From Lysobacter enzymogenes (GTDB taxonomy: Bacteria; Pseudomonadota; Gammaproteobacteria; Xanthomonadales; Xanthomonadaceae), in the NCBI RefSeq assembly GCF_900106525.1, contig NZ_FNOG01000001.1, forward strand, positions 186,001 through 250,000: 64,000 nucleotides of DNA, given 5' to 3'. A program made the position numbers and the translations under genes. The stretch's first letter is position 1, and every line of letters begins with the position of its first letter. A model generated the notes under the pieces. It was given only the letters and a program-made list of their open reading frames with translations. It had not been told where the DNA came from and searched no databases. Below, one piece after another: positions 16,964 through 29,220 of the stretch.

Positions 16964-17319
16964 GGGCGGCTGCCGTGGGCGGGGTGGGGTCGAGTCTAGA
17001 ACGACTGTGGCGGCGCGACACGCGGCGACGGCGCTTGGCGCAGCAGGCAAATGTGCGCTGCGGCAGTTTTAGGCAAGCCATCGATACTGCGGCCGCATCG
17101 CCGATCCAGGCGGCGCGGGCATTTTGCCGATGGGTTGCGAGTCGGCGGAGAAAATCGCCCGCATCCGGCCGCGCCCGCGTGCGGTTTCCGGCAAGCGCGC
17201 ATCGCCGCGCGCTTGCGCGACGCGCGTCAAGCATCGCCGCACCGGCGCCGGCGCGTTCTGGCGAATCGGCCGAAGCCGGGTGTAGGCTCGAACCACCCCA
17301 GCCGCCGCGAGGGATGCCG
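16964..17319. other. Divergent promoter region of the molybdenum hydroxylase locus
   Basis: 356 bases between the maturation genes and the hydroxylase genes. No gene supported. It must carry the promoters for both directions; a GC-rich stretch of alternating GCGC (about 17195-17230) can fold back on itself, but no clear -35/-10 or operator was recognised. Confidence 0.5.
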
Positions 17320-17868
17320 ATGAAGCTCAACGTCAACGGCGCCGACCACGAGGTCGACGCGCCGCCGGACATGCCGCTGCTGTGGGTGCTGCGCGACCTG
17401 CTGCATCTGACCGGCACCAAGTTCGGATGCGGTATCGCCCAGTGCGGGGCCTGCACCGTGCACGTCGACGGTTCCCCGCGCCGCGCCTGCGTGACGCCCG
17501 CGGCGACCGTGCAGGGCCGCAAGATCGTCACCATCGAAGGCCTCGGCCGCGACGGCCCGCATGCGGTGCAGCGCGCCTGGGCCGAGATCGACGTGGTCCA
17601 GTGCGGCTACTGCCAGTCCGGCCAGATCATGTCCGCCGCGGCCTTGCTGAGCAAAATCCCGCAGCCCACCGACACCGACATCGACCAGGCGCTGTCCGGC
17701 AACATCTGCCGCTGCGGCACCTATCCGCGCATCCGCGCGGCGGTGCATCGGGCCGCGCAGATCGCCGGCGGCCGCGCGGCGGCCGACACCGACCAACGCA
17801 GCGACGAACGCGCCGACCACGCGCTGCCGTTGCCGCTGCCGGTGCTGCGCAACATCGAAACCGCCTGA
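17320..17868 (+). CDS. (2Fe-2S)-binding small subunit of an isoquinoline 1-oxidoreductase-type molybdenum hydroxylase (IorA-like)
   Basis: 182 residues. Plant-type ferredoxin cluster: [18 protein letters not shown], with a fourth Cys in RRACVTP. Second helical [2Fe-2S] domain: [19 protein letters not shown] and [16 protein letters not shown]. These eight Cys define the small subunit of the xanthine oxidase superfamily, delivering electrons from the molybdenum site. The C-terminal about 35 residues are an extra tail. GAGGG lies 6 bases before ATG 17320; an ATG six bases upstream is possible. It is followed by the large subunit and a cytochrome, so electrons probably go to the respiratory chain rather than NAD or oxygen. 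Confidence 0.92.
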   Translation: MKLNVNGADHEVDAPPDMPLLWVLRDLLHLTGTKFGCGIAQCGACTVHVDGSPRRACVTPAATVQGRKIVTIEGLGRDGPHAVQRAWAEIDVVQCGYCQSGQIMSAAALLSKIPQPTDTDIDQALSGNICRCGTYPRIRAAVHRAAQIAGGRAAADTDQRSDERADHALPLPLPVLRNIETA

Positions 17869-17912
17869 CCGTTCCGCGGCCGCGGCGTCCGCCGCGACCG
17901 CACCGCGTTTGC

Positions 17913-17920
17913 AAGGAGGT
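17913..17920 (+). promoter_or_regulatory. Strong ribosome-binding site deciding the GTG start of the large subunit
   Basis: AAGGAGGT is fully complementary to the 16S rRNA anti-Shine-Dalgarno sequence and sits 4 bases before GTG 17925, fixing the start of the Tat-exported subunit. Confidence 0.8.
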
Positions 17921-17924
17921 GGCT

Positions 17925-20114
17925 GTGAACACCCTCGACGCGCCCTCGCGGCGCCGGTTCCTCAAGAGCGGCGCGCTGATCGGCGGCGGCCTGGTGGTCG
18001 GCTTCGTCGTGCCCGGCGCCAAGCGTTTCGCCGCCGCCGCGCCGGCCGCGGCCGCAGCGGCGTCGGCGGGCTTCGCGCCCAACGCGTTCTTGCGCGTGGG
18101 CAGCGACGACACCGTCACCGTGCTGCTGTCGCATTCGGAAATGGGGCAGGGCATCTGGACCGGGCTGGCGATGCTGATCGCCGAAGAGCTCGACGCCGAC
18201 TGGTCGAAGATCAAGGTCGAGCACGCGCCGGCCGCGCCGGCGTATGCGCACACCCTGTTCGGCATGCAGATGACCGGCGGTTCCACCAGCACCTGGACCG
18301 AGTTCGAGCGCTACCGCATGGCCGGGGCGACGGCGCGCGCGCTGTTGCTGGCGGCCGCATCGAAACGGCTCGGCGTGCCGGTAGAACAACTGCGCACCGA
18401 GAACGGAGCGGTGATCGCAGGCTCGCGCCGGCTGCGCTACGGCGAACTCGCCGCCGCGGCGGCCGCGCTGCCGCCGCCGGCGACGCCGCCGACGCTCAAG
18501 GACGCCAAGGACTGGAAGATCATCGGCAAGCCGACCCGGCGCCTGGACGGGCCGGAGAAGATCGACGGCCGCGCCAAGTTCGGCATGGACGTTCAGTTCG
18601 AAGGCCTGCTGACCGCGCTGGTCGCGCGCGCGCCGGTGTTCGGCGGCACGGTGAAATCCTTCGACGACCGCGCCGCGCGCGCGGTGGCGGGCGTGCGCGA
18701 CGTGGTCCAGGTGCCGTCGGGCGTGGCCGTGGTCGCCGATCACTACTGGGCGGCCAAGCAGGGGCGCGATGCGCTCAAGATCGATTGGGACACCGGCCCG
18801 CACGCGGCCGGCCTGGACGATGCCAAGCTGCGCGCCGAATTCGCCCGGCTGGCCGCGGCCGGCGGCGGCGCGGTGGCGTCGAAAGCCGGCGACGCGGACG
18901 CGGCGCTCAAGCGCGCGGCCAAGGTGATCGAAGCCGAATACCACGTGCCCTACCTCGCGCACGCGCCGATGGAGCCGCTCAACTGCACGGTCAAGATCGA
19001 TGCCGACCGCTGCGAGATCTGGACCGGCACCCAGTTCCAGACCATGGACCAGGGCGTGGCGGCCAAGATCACCGGCCTGGCGCCGGAGCAGGTGCAGATC
19101 CACACCACCTTCCTCGGCGGCGGCTTCGGCCGCCGCGCGACGCCGAGCTCGGACTTCGTCTCCGAAGCCGTGCACGTGGCCAAGGCCGCGGGCAAACCGG
19201 TCAAGACGGTGTGGTCGCGCGAGGACGATGTGCGCGGCGGCTATTACCGGCCGATGTACCTGCAGCGCGCGCGCATCGGCCTGGACGCGCAGGGACGGCC
19301 GGTGGCGTGGAAGCACGTCATGGTCGGCCAGTCGATCATCACGGGCTCGCCGTTCGAGAAGGCGCTGGTCAAGAACGGCATCGACTCGACCTCGGTCGAG
19401 GGCGTGGCCGATTCGCCCTACCTGCGCGACATCGGCGATCGCTTCGTCGAACTGCATTCGCCTCAGACCGGCATTCCGGTGCTGTGGTGGCGCTCGGTCG
19501 GCCACAGCTACAACGCGTTCGTCATGGAGAGCCTGATCGACGAGGCCGCGCACGCGGCCGGGCGCGATCCGGTCGAGTACCGACGTTCGCTGCTGGGTGC
19601 GCATCCGCGCCATCTGGCGGCGCTGAACCTGGTTGCCGAGAAAGCCGGCTGGGGCGGGAAACTGCCCGCGGGCCGCGCGCGCGGCGTGGCCGTGCACGAA
19701 TCCTTCGGCAGCTACATCGCCCAGGTCGCCGAGGTTTCGCTGCTCGACGCGCCCGGCGGCGGCAAGCGCATCCGCGTGCACCGCTTCGTTTGCGCGATCG
19801 ACTGCGGGCTGGCGGTCAATCCCGACGGCGTGCGCGCGCAGATGGAATCGGGCATCAACTTCGGCCTGGGCGCGGCGCTGTACAGCGAGCTGACGTTCAA
19901 GGACGGCCGGGTGCAGCAGTCCAACTACCACGACTACCGCGTGCTGCGCCTGGACGAGGCGCCGGCGATCGAGGTGCACATCCTTGCCAGCGCGGAAAAG
20001 ATGGGCGGCGCCGGCGAGCCGGGCACCGCGCCGGTGGCGGCGGCGGTGGCCAATGCGGTGTTCGCGTTGAGCGGGCAGCGGCTGCGCGAGCTGCCGTTGC
20101 GAGCGAAGGCTTGA
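17925..20114 (+). CDS. Molybdopterin-binding large subunit of an aldehyde/isoquinoline oxidoreductase (IorB-like), Tat-exported
   Basis: 729 residues, xanthine-oxidase-family large subunit without flavin domain. A twin-arginine signal is present: SRRRFLKSGALIGGGLVV, so the enzyme is folded with its cofactor before export to the periplasm. Cofactor-binding landmarks: LLSHSEMGQGIWTGLAMLI, TFLGGGFGRRATPSSDF, LWWRSVGHSYNAFVMESLI and GGAGEPGTAPVAAAVANAVF, with the catalytic Glu expected in the last motif. It follows the iron-sulfur subunit by 56 bases and precedes a cytochrome c by 11. IorAB-type enzymes hydroxylate N-heterocycles or oxidise aldehydes; which substrate is used here is unknown. Confidence 0.92.
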   Translation: MNTLDAPSRRRFLKSGALIGGGLVVGFVVPGAKRFAAAAPAAAAAASAGFAPNAFLRVGSDDTVTVLLSHSEMGQGIWTGLAMLIAEELDADWSKIKVEHAPAAPAYAHTLFGMQMTGGSTSTWTEFERYRMAGATARALLLAAASKRLGVPVEQLRTENGAVIAGSRRLRYGELAAAAAALPPPATPPTLKDAKDWKIIGKPTRRLDGPEKIDGRAKFGMDVQFEGLLTALVARAPVFGGTVKSFDDRAARAVAGVRDVVQVPSGVAVVADHYWAAKQGRDALKIDWDTGPHAAGLDDAKLRAEFARLAAAGGGAVASKAGDADAALKRAAKVIEAEYHVPYLAHAPMEPLNCTVKIDADRCEIWTGTQFQTMDQGVAAKITGLAPEQVQIHTTFLGGGFGRRATPSSDFVSEAVHVAKAAGKPVKTVWSREDDVRGGYYRPMYLQRARIGLDAQGRPVAWKHVMVGQSIITGSPFEKALVKNGIDSTSVEGVADSPYLRDIGDRFVELHSPQTGIPVLWWRSVGHSYNAFVMESLIDEAAHAAGRDPVEYRRSLLGAHPRHLAALNLVAEKAGWGGKLPAGRARGVAVHESFGSYIAQVAEVSLLDAPGGGKRIRVHRFVCAIDCGLAVNPDGVRAQMESGINFGLGAALYSELTFKDGRVQQSNYHDYRVLRLDEAPAIEVHILASAEKMGGAGEPGTAPVAAAVANAVFALSGQRLRELPLRAKA

Positions 20115-20125
20115 GGAGAACGACG

Positions 20126-20713
20126 ATGCGCGCAACTCCCGCGATTCTCGCCGCGTTGGCGCTGGCGCCGTTGCTGGCGGTGTTCGGCGCCGGTTCCAAG
20201 CCCGCGCCGGCGTCCGACGCGCGCGCGGTGGCGGCTTTCGCCACGGTGCAGAAGGTGTTCCAGCATCCGCGCTGCCAGAACTGCCATATCCCCGGCGACC
20301 AGCCGCTGCAGTTCGACGACGGCCGCCCGCACGCGCAAGGCGTGGTGCGTGGCCCCGAAGGCAAGGGCGCGGCCGGGTTGCCGTGTTCGACCTGCCACGG
20401 CGAAGCCAACTTGCCGGCCAGCTACGGCCCCGATGCGCCGCCGGGCGCACCGCATTGGCAGTTGCCGCCGCCCGAGCACAAGATGGCCTGGATCGGGCTG
20501 CCGGCGCCGCAGTTGTGCGCGATGATCAAGGATCGCGAGCGCAATGGCGGGCGCGATTTCGCTGCGCTGATCAAGCATGTCAGCGAGGACAAGCTGGTGT
20601 TGTGGGGGTGGGCGCCGGGCGGGGAACGTGCGCCGGTGCCGGTGGCGCATGATCGGTTTGTGGAGGCGTTCAGGACTTGGGCGGATGCGGGGGGGCCTTG
20701 TCCTAAGGGGTGA
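20126..20713 (+). CDS. Diheme c-type cytochrome, electron acceptor of the molybdenum hydroxylase
   Basis: 195 residues. N-terminal signal (RATPAILAALALAPLLAVFG) for the periplasm, then two CxxCH heme sites: HPRCQNCHIPGD at about residue 50 and LPCSTCHGEANLP at about residue 90. HKMAWIGLPAPQLCAMIKD follows and resembles the isoquinoline-oxidoreductase-associated cytochrome. GAGGAG precedes ATG 20126, and the gene is 11 bases after the large subunit. It probably passes electrons from the molybdoenzyme to the terminal oxidases. Confidence 0.85.
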   Translation: MRATPAILAALALAPLLAVFGAGSKPAPASDARAVAAFATVQKVFQHPRCQNCHIPGDQPLQFDDGRPHAQGVVRGPEGKGAAGLPCSTCHGEANLPASYGPDAPPGAPHWQLPPPEHKMAWIGLPAPQLCAMIKDRERNGGRDFAALIKHVSEDKLVLWGWAPGGERAPVPVAHDRFVEAFRTWADAGGPCPKG

Positions 20714-20812
20714 GGAGTGGGTGTTTCGTTGTTGTCCGATTGTCGTGGTCGCGGCTTGCGCCGCTCCTACAGTCGGATACGAAACTTGCCGGAGCCCCAC
20801 AACTCCCACGCC

Positions 20813-21623
20813 GTCATTCCGGCGAAAACCGGAATCCGTTTTGCTGTTGTCGTTGCTCCTCGCTCCCCCCGCCGCTCCGAACTCGCCACAGGTAATCGTA
20901 GACCCGAAGGGCGGCGCGCAGGACGCGCGCCGTGCGCCACCCAGGCCATGGATGGCCTGTGTGGCGCATCCCCGCGTCCGCTCCGCCCCCCCGATAGGGC
21001 GGCGCACAGGATGTGCGCCGTGCGCCACCCAGGCCATGGATGGCCTGTGTGGCGCATCCCCGCGTCCGCTCCGCCCCCTAGTGGCTCTTGATTCGAAAAC
21101 AAGGAAAGCGCCTTTCTTTGGTTACTTTCTTTGGCAAGACAAAGAAAGTGACCCGGCCGCTTGCGGACGGAAGCTTTGGATTGCAGCTTGTCCTCACTCG
21201 CCATCCGAGTAACGACGAAAACCACCGCGGAACGCCCCCTGTAGGAGCGACGCAAGTCGCGACCACGCCAACGAACCTACGACAAACTCAACCTAAGCCT
21301 GTTGGCTGCGTTTGACGACCAGCGAAGATCAACAGCTTCCGTCCGCAAGCGGCCGGGTCACTTTCTTTGTCCAAAGCAACAAAGAAAGTAACCAAAGAAA
21401 GTGCTTTCCCCTGTTTCGAATCAAAAGCCACTAGCGCTCGGAGCCTGCACAGGGATGCGCCACACAGGCCATCCATGGCCTGGGTGGCGCACGGCGCGCG
21501 TCCTGCGCGCCGCCCTTCGGGTCTCTGATTGCCTGTGGCGAGTTCGGGGCGGCGGGGGGAGCTAAGAGCGACGGCAACAGCAACGGCAACGGCAACATGG
21601 ATTCCGGCTTTCGCCGGAATGAC
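20813..21623. repeat. Composite long inverted repeat, about 810 bp
   Basis: The left side (20813-21174) and right side (21332-21623) are imperfect reverse complements in the same block order: GTCATTCCGGC element; CCGCCGCTCCGAACTCGCCA block; GTGCGCCACCCAGGCCATGG block; and the block CAAAGAAAGTGACCCGGCCG with GCTTGCGGACGGAAGC. The left arm is longer because one block is tandemly duplicated. The centre (about 21180-21330) includes a GTAGGAGC-type half element. No ORF with coding signals crosses it. Confidence 0.85.
20908..21083. repeat. Tandem duplication, period 88 bp
   Basis: Copy 1 (20908-20995) and copy 2 (20996-21083) both run from AGGGCGGCGC through GTGCGCCACCCAGGCCATGG to GCGTCCGCTCCGCCCCC. 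They differ at a few positions near the start. Only one copy has a counterpart in the opposite arm of the large palindrome. Confidence 0.85.
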
Positions 21624-21700
21624 GGGTTGGAGGTTGCGGGCTTCGGATGACTGCGGCAGAGCTCAGCGAGTTCGGTTGATTTCGTTCTCAGCGCCAACAC

Positions 21701-22603
21701 TCAAGCATGCGGCGCATCGCAGACCTCTCCATCGCACGCCTCGCTCTCGATCTGCAAGGTGCAATGCTCGATGCCGTAGCGCTCGTCAAGCAGTTTGGCC
21801 AGCTCACGCCGCAAGGCGTCGCCGTCGGTGCCCGGCGTCACCACCAGGTGCGCGGTCAGTGCGGGGGTGCTCGAGCCCAGCGACCACACGTGCAGGTCGT
21901 GCACGCCGGCTACGCCGGCGCTGGAGGCCAGCAGGGCGCGCACGGCGTTGAGGTCGACGCCTTTGGGGACGCCTTCCATCAGCACGTTGCCGGCTTCGCG
22001 CAGCAGGGTCCAGGTGCGCGGCAGTACCCACAGGCCGATCAACACCGCCAGCGCGGGGTCGATCCAGGCCCAGCCGGTGAAGCGGATCGCGATCGCGCCG
22101 AGGATCACCGCGACCGAGCCGAGCATGTCGCTCCACACTTCCAGGTAAGCGCCCTTCATGTTGAGGCTTTCGCCGCTGCCGGCCTGCAGCAGGCGCATCG
22201 CGATCAGGTTCACCGCCAGGCCCAGCGAGGCGATGATCAGCATGCCGGTGGTGGCGATTTCCGGCGGCTGGCTGAAGCGGCCGATGGCTTCGTAAAGGAT
22301 GTAGCCGGCGACCAGGAACAGCATCAGGCCGTTGGCCATCGCGCCCAAGGCTTCCATGCGCGCGTAGCCGAAACTGCGCTTGGCGTCGGGCGGTTTGCGG
22401 CTCAGCCGCACCGCGGTCAGCGCGATCATCAGCGCGACGGTGTCGGTGCCCATGTGCGCCGCGTCGGACAGCAGCGCCAGGCTGTTGGTGAGGAAGGCGC
22501 CGATGACCTCGGCGATGAGGAAACCGCCGGTCAGGCCCAGCGCCCACCACAGCGGTTTTTCGTGGCGGATCGCAGTGGTGCCGTGGTCGTGTCCGCTGCC
22601 CAT
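21701..22603 (-). CDS. czcD: CDF-family zinc/cadmium/cobalt cation efflux protein
   Basis: 300 residues, six membrane segments. Family motifs: NSLALLSDAAHMGTDTVALM gives the HxxxD metal site of TM2, and VWSDMLGSVAVILGAIAI the matching site in TM5 (here D rather than a full HxxxD). The N-terminus is His-rich (GSGHDHGTTAIRH). The C-terminal domain (VHDLHVWSLGSSTPALTAHL) is the cytoplasmic metal-sensing fold, ending with Cys/His-containing sequence. It transports divalent cations from cytoplasm to periplasm in exchange for protons. It lies at the 3' side of the czcCBA genes, with 118 bases to czcA, and presumably feeds that periplasmic pump. CzcD versus ZitB naming is by context. Confidence 0.88.
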   Translation of the reverse strand: MGSGHDHGTTAIRHEKPLWWALGLTGGFLIAEVIGAFLTNSLALLSDAAHMGTDTVALMIALTAVRLSRKPPDAKRSFGYARMEALGAMANGLMLFLVAGYILYEAIGRFSQPPEIATTGMLIIASLGLAVNLIAMRLLQAGSGESLNMKGAYLEVWSDMLGSVAVILGAIAIRFTGWAWIDPALAVLIGLWVLPRTWTLLREAGNVLMEGVPKGVDLNAVRALLASSAGVAGVHDLHVWSLGSSTPALTAHLVVTPGTDGDALRRELAKLLDERYGIEHCTLQIESEACDGEVCDAPHA

Positions 22604-22721
22604 GTCGATTCTCCGTCAGTGCGGGCCGCCGCCGGGCGGCGACGGCCCATTCAAGCGCGCCGAGCGTGAGCGCGGCGGCATGGACGCGGGCCGTCTCGCG
22701 ACGGCCCGCGCGTGGCCGGCG

Positions 22722-27011
<4,290 letters not shown>

Positions 27012-27015
<4 letters not shown>

Positions 27016-28370
27016 GGCGTGGCTCCTGCGGGGGCGGTGTTGGCGGCGAGGAAGGGCTCGCCGGTGAGGCGCTGGATTTCGATCAGCGCCAGTTGCGCAT
27101 CCAGCGCGGCGTCCAGGCGTTGGCGTCGCACCGCGACGCTTTCGGCCTGCAACAGGGCCAGTTCCAGATAACTGATCGCGCCGGCGCGGTAGGCGTACTC
27201 GGCGGCTTTTTCGGCGCGCTCCAGGCGCGGCAGCACGTCCTGCTTCAGGCGCTGGGTTTCCAGCGCGCCCACCACGTAGCGGCCCTGCGCTTCCACCAGC
27301 GTGGAGTAAAGCGCCAGGCCCTTGGCTTCGCGTTCGGTTTCCAGCATCGCCACCTGCGCTTGTGCGCCGCGGATGCCGGGCTCGGCGCGCGCGGCCGCAC
27401 CCAGCGGCATCGACACGCTGGCGATGAAGCCGAAGTCGCCGTTCTCCTGCTGCCGGCGCAGGCCGACTTGCCAGTCGACGTCGGCCTTGGACTGGGTCTG
27501 GGCCAGGCGCACGCGCGCCTCGGCGATGCGGCGCTGGTCGACGAAGCGGGCGAGTTCCGGATTGCGCTCCAGCAGGCTCGCCAGCGCGGTCGCTTCCTGG
27601 ATCTGCGGCAGCGCGAACGGATCGCCGGCAACGGTCGCGAAGCCCGGATCGCGCTCGCCCCACAGCGCGGCGAGGAACTGGCGCGCGGCCAGCAGCGCGC
27701 GCTGGGCGCGGCTGCGGTCGAGCTCGGCGCGGGCCAGCTGCGCCTGCGCGGTCAGCAGGCCCGACTCGGGCGAGGCGCCGGCCTCCAGGCGCACGCGCGC
27801 GGCGGCGACGGCGCGCTTGCGCTGGGCGATGTCGAACTCGGCCAGGTCGATCCGGCGCTGTTCGGCGACCACGGCCAGATAGCGGCGCGCGGTTTCGGCG
27901 AGCAGGTCGAGGCGGCGGCCTTCGCGGTCCACCGCCAGCGCGTCGATGTTGCTCTGGGCGAAGGTGCGGCGCGCATCGAGCTTGCCGCCGCGTTCGAACA
28001 CCGAGGCCAGGGTCAGGGTGAGTTCGGCCGCCTTGACCCCGCTGAGCGCACCGGTGCCCAGCGCGTTGTCGAACGACACGCCGGCCACGTACGCGGGTTT
28101 TTGCGCGGCGATGTCGCGCTCGGCTTCCAGCACGCTGCGCTGGTTGCCGAACAGGCGCAGGTCCGGGTGGCTGTCCTGGATCCGGCCGAAGGCGTCGTCG
28201 AGGGTGAACACCGAGCCGCCGCGCACAGCGGCGCCGGCTTCGGCGTGGGTGCCAGCCTGCGCGCCGGGCGGCGCTGCAGCGGGCGAGGGGGCAGCAACGG
28301 GCGGCCGCGCCTGTGCGGAAAAGCACAGCGCAGCCGTCAGGACGGCCAGGGCCGTCGGACGCAAACGCAT
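27012..28370 (-). CDS. czcC: CzcC-type outer-membrane factor
   Basis: 452 residues. A Sec signal (RLRPTALAVLTAALCFSAQA) leads into an Ala/Pro linker, then the TolC-like helical repeat: FTLDDAFGRIQDSHPDLRLF and, in the second half, ALASLLERNPELARFVDQRR. Closing segments ENGDFGFIASVSMPLG and YRAGAISYLELALLQAES are typical of CzcC. It forms the outer-membrane duct of the Czc pump. AGGAGA is 7 bases before ATG 28370. It is the first of the three pump genes. Confidence 0.93.
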
Positions 28371-28498
28371 GGGTTGTCTCCTGAATCGCTATCGACGCCG
28401 ATGCGTGGGGCACGCAGGGCGCGGCTTGCTAGCTCGACGCGGTGGTCGGTTCGAGGCTAGGGACGTCGTGTCCAGCGCCGGCGAGGGCCGGCGGCGAC

Positions 28499-28858
28499 TC
28501 AGGCGCGGATCGGTGGCCGCAGCGGTTGCGCGGGATCGGCCGCGACGAAGGCCGTGGCGCGCGCCGGGAGCGGGCTCGCGGGGGAGGGGGCGAGCAGCCC
28601 CAGCTCGATGCGCGGCAGCAAAGCGGCCTGCACGGCGCAGCAATGGGAGACGTGGCGTTGCAGATCGCCGCAGCCGTCCGGGTCGGGCAGGCCGCCGGCG
28701 TGGGCGGCGTCGAAGGTCAGCGCGGCGTTCGGCACCAGGTCGTCGAGTTCGCCGATCTCGCCGGCGAAGGCCAGCACCGGCTTGACCAGCATCACGGCGA
28801 TGAGCACCCCGAAGACGAGGTGGCGCAACACATTCGTGAGGGCGGACGAGTCGGGCAT
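28499..28858 (-). CDS. Small exported CzcI-like protein upstream of czcCBA
   Basis: 119 residues. An N-terminal membrane/signal segment (VLRHLVFGVLIAVMLVKPVL) is followed by a periplasmic part with a His/Cys-rich motif (DGCGDLQRHVSHCCAVQAA) that could bind metal. Small exported proteins of this kind (CzcI) precede czcCBA in many metal-resistant bacteria and tune the operon. Similarity to CzcI itself is not established. Start ATG 28858 has no ribosome site; a promoter candidate ends just before it, so the mRNA may be leaderless. The gap to czcC is 128 bases. Confidence 0.72.
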   Translation of the reverse strand: MPDSSALTNVLRHLVFGVLIAVMLVKPVLAFAGEIGELDDLVPNAALTFDAAHAGGLPDPDGCGDLQRHVSHCCAVQAALLPRIELGLLAPSPASPLPARATAFVAADPAQPLRPPIRA

Positions 28859-29220
28859 GGCGCGATCATAGGAGCCGGCATGCGCGCAATACAATTTCAA
28901 CGGCGCATATTCCGTTCAGTCTGGAGGCGCGTTTTCTGCGTATGGCCGCATGGCAGCGGTGTGGCGGCGTCGCGTGGCGCGCGCCGCGACATTCGGTCGC
29001 GCGGTTCGCTGCGGCCGCGCGCTGCGGCCGCCAGTGGACCGATTGCGCATCGCATCGCCGCCGCGCCGTCGCCATAATCCGCGCCGCGCGGCAGGACGCC
29101 CGAAGGCGCAGCCGGCGTGCACGCACCCGGCCGGACAGGTCGGGCGATGCCGCAACCGCGTCACATCCCCGGCCTAAGCTGCGCGCGCATTTCGCAGTTC
29201 GGTTGTACAGGGGGTTGGCA
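28859..29220. other. Divergent region between the czc operon and the TonB-like gene
   Basis: 362 bases without a supported gene. The left 60 bases are AT-richer and include a sigma70-like promoter for the minus strand (28865-28894). The remainder is GC-rich; open frames there are codon-bias artefacts lacking start sites. Confidence 0.5.
28865..28894 (-). promoter_or_regulatory. Candidate sigma70 promoter for the CzcI-like gene and czc operon
   Basis: On the minus strand TTGTAT (28894-28889), an 18-base spacer and TATGAT (28870-28865) form a good -35/-10 pair. The expected start point is at or within a few bases of the ATG at 28858. Confidence 0.4.

Larger units (their letters stand above)
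20714..21700. other. 1-kb gene-free region dominated by a huge imperfect palindrome
   Basis: No gene is supported. The region contains, nested inside one another, arms of the GTCATTCCGGCGAAA family (20813-20836 and 21599-21623), a GTAGGAGC-family arm pair (20744-20772 and 21239-21277), an 88-bp tandem duplication (20908-21083) and a long inverted pair centred near 21255. See the separate entries. Confidence 0.85.

Noticed and set aside
20714-21700. Insertion sequence or transposon ends
   Set aside because: Large inverted repeats are present, but there is no transposase frame between them and no target duplication was recognised.
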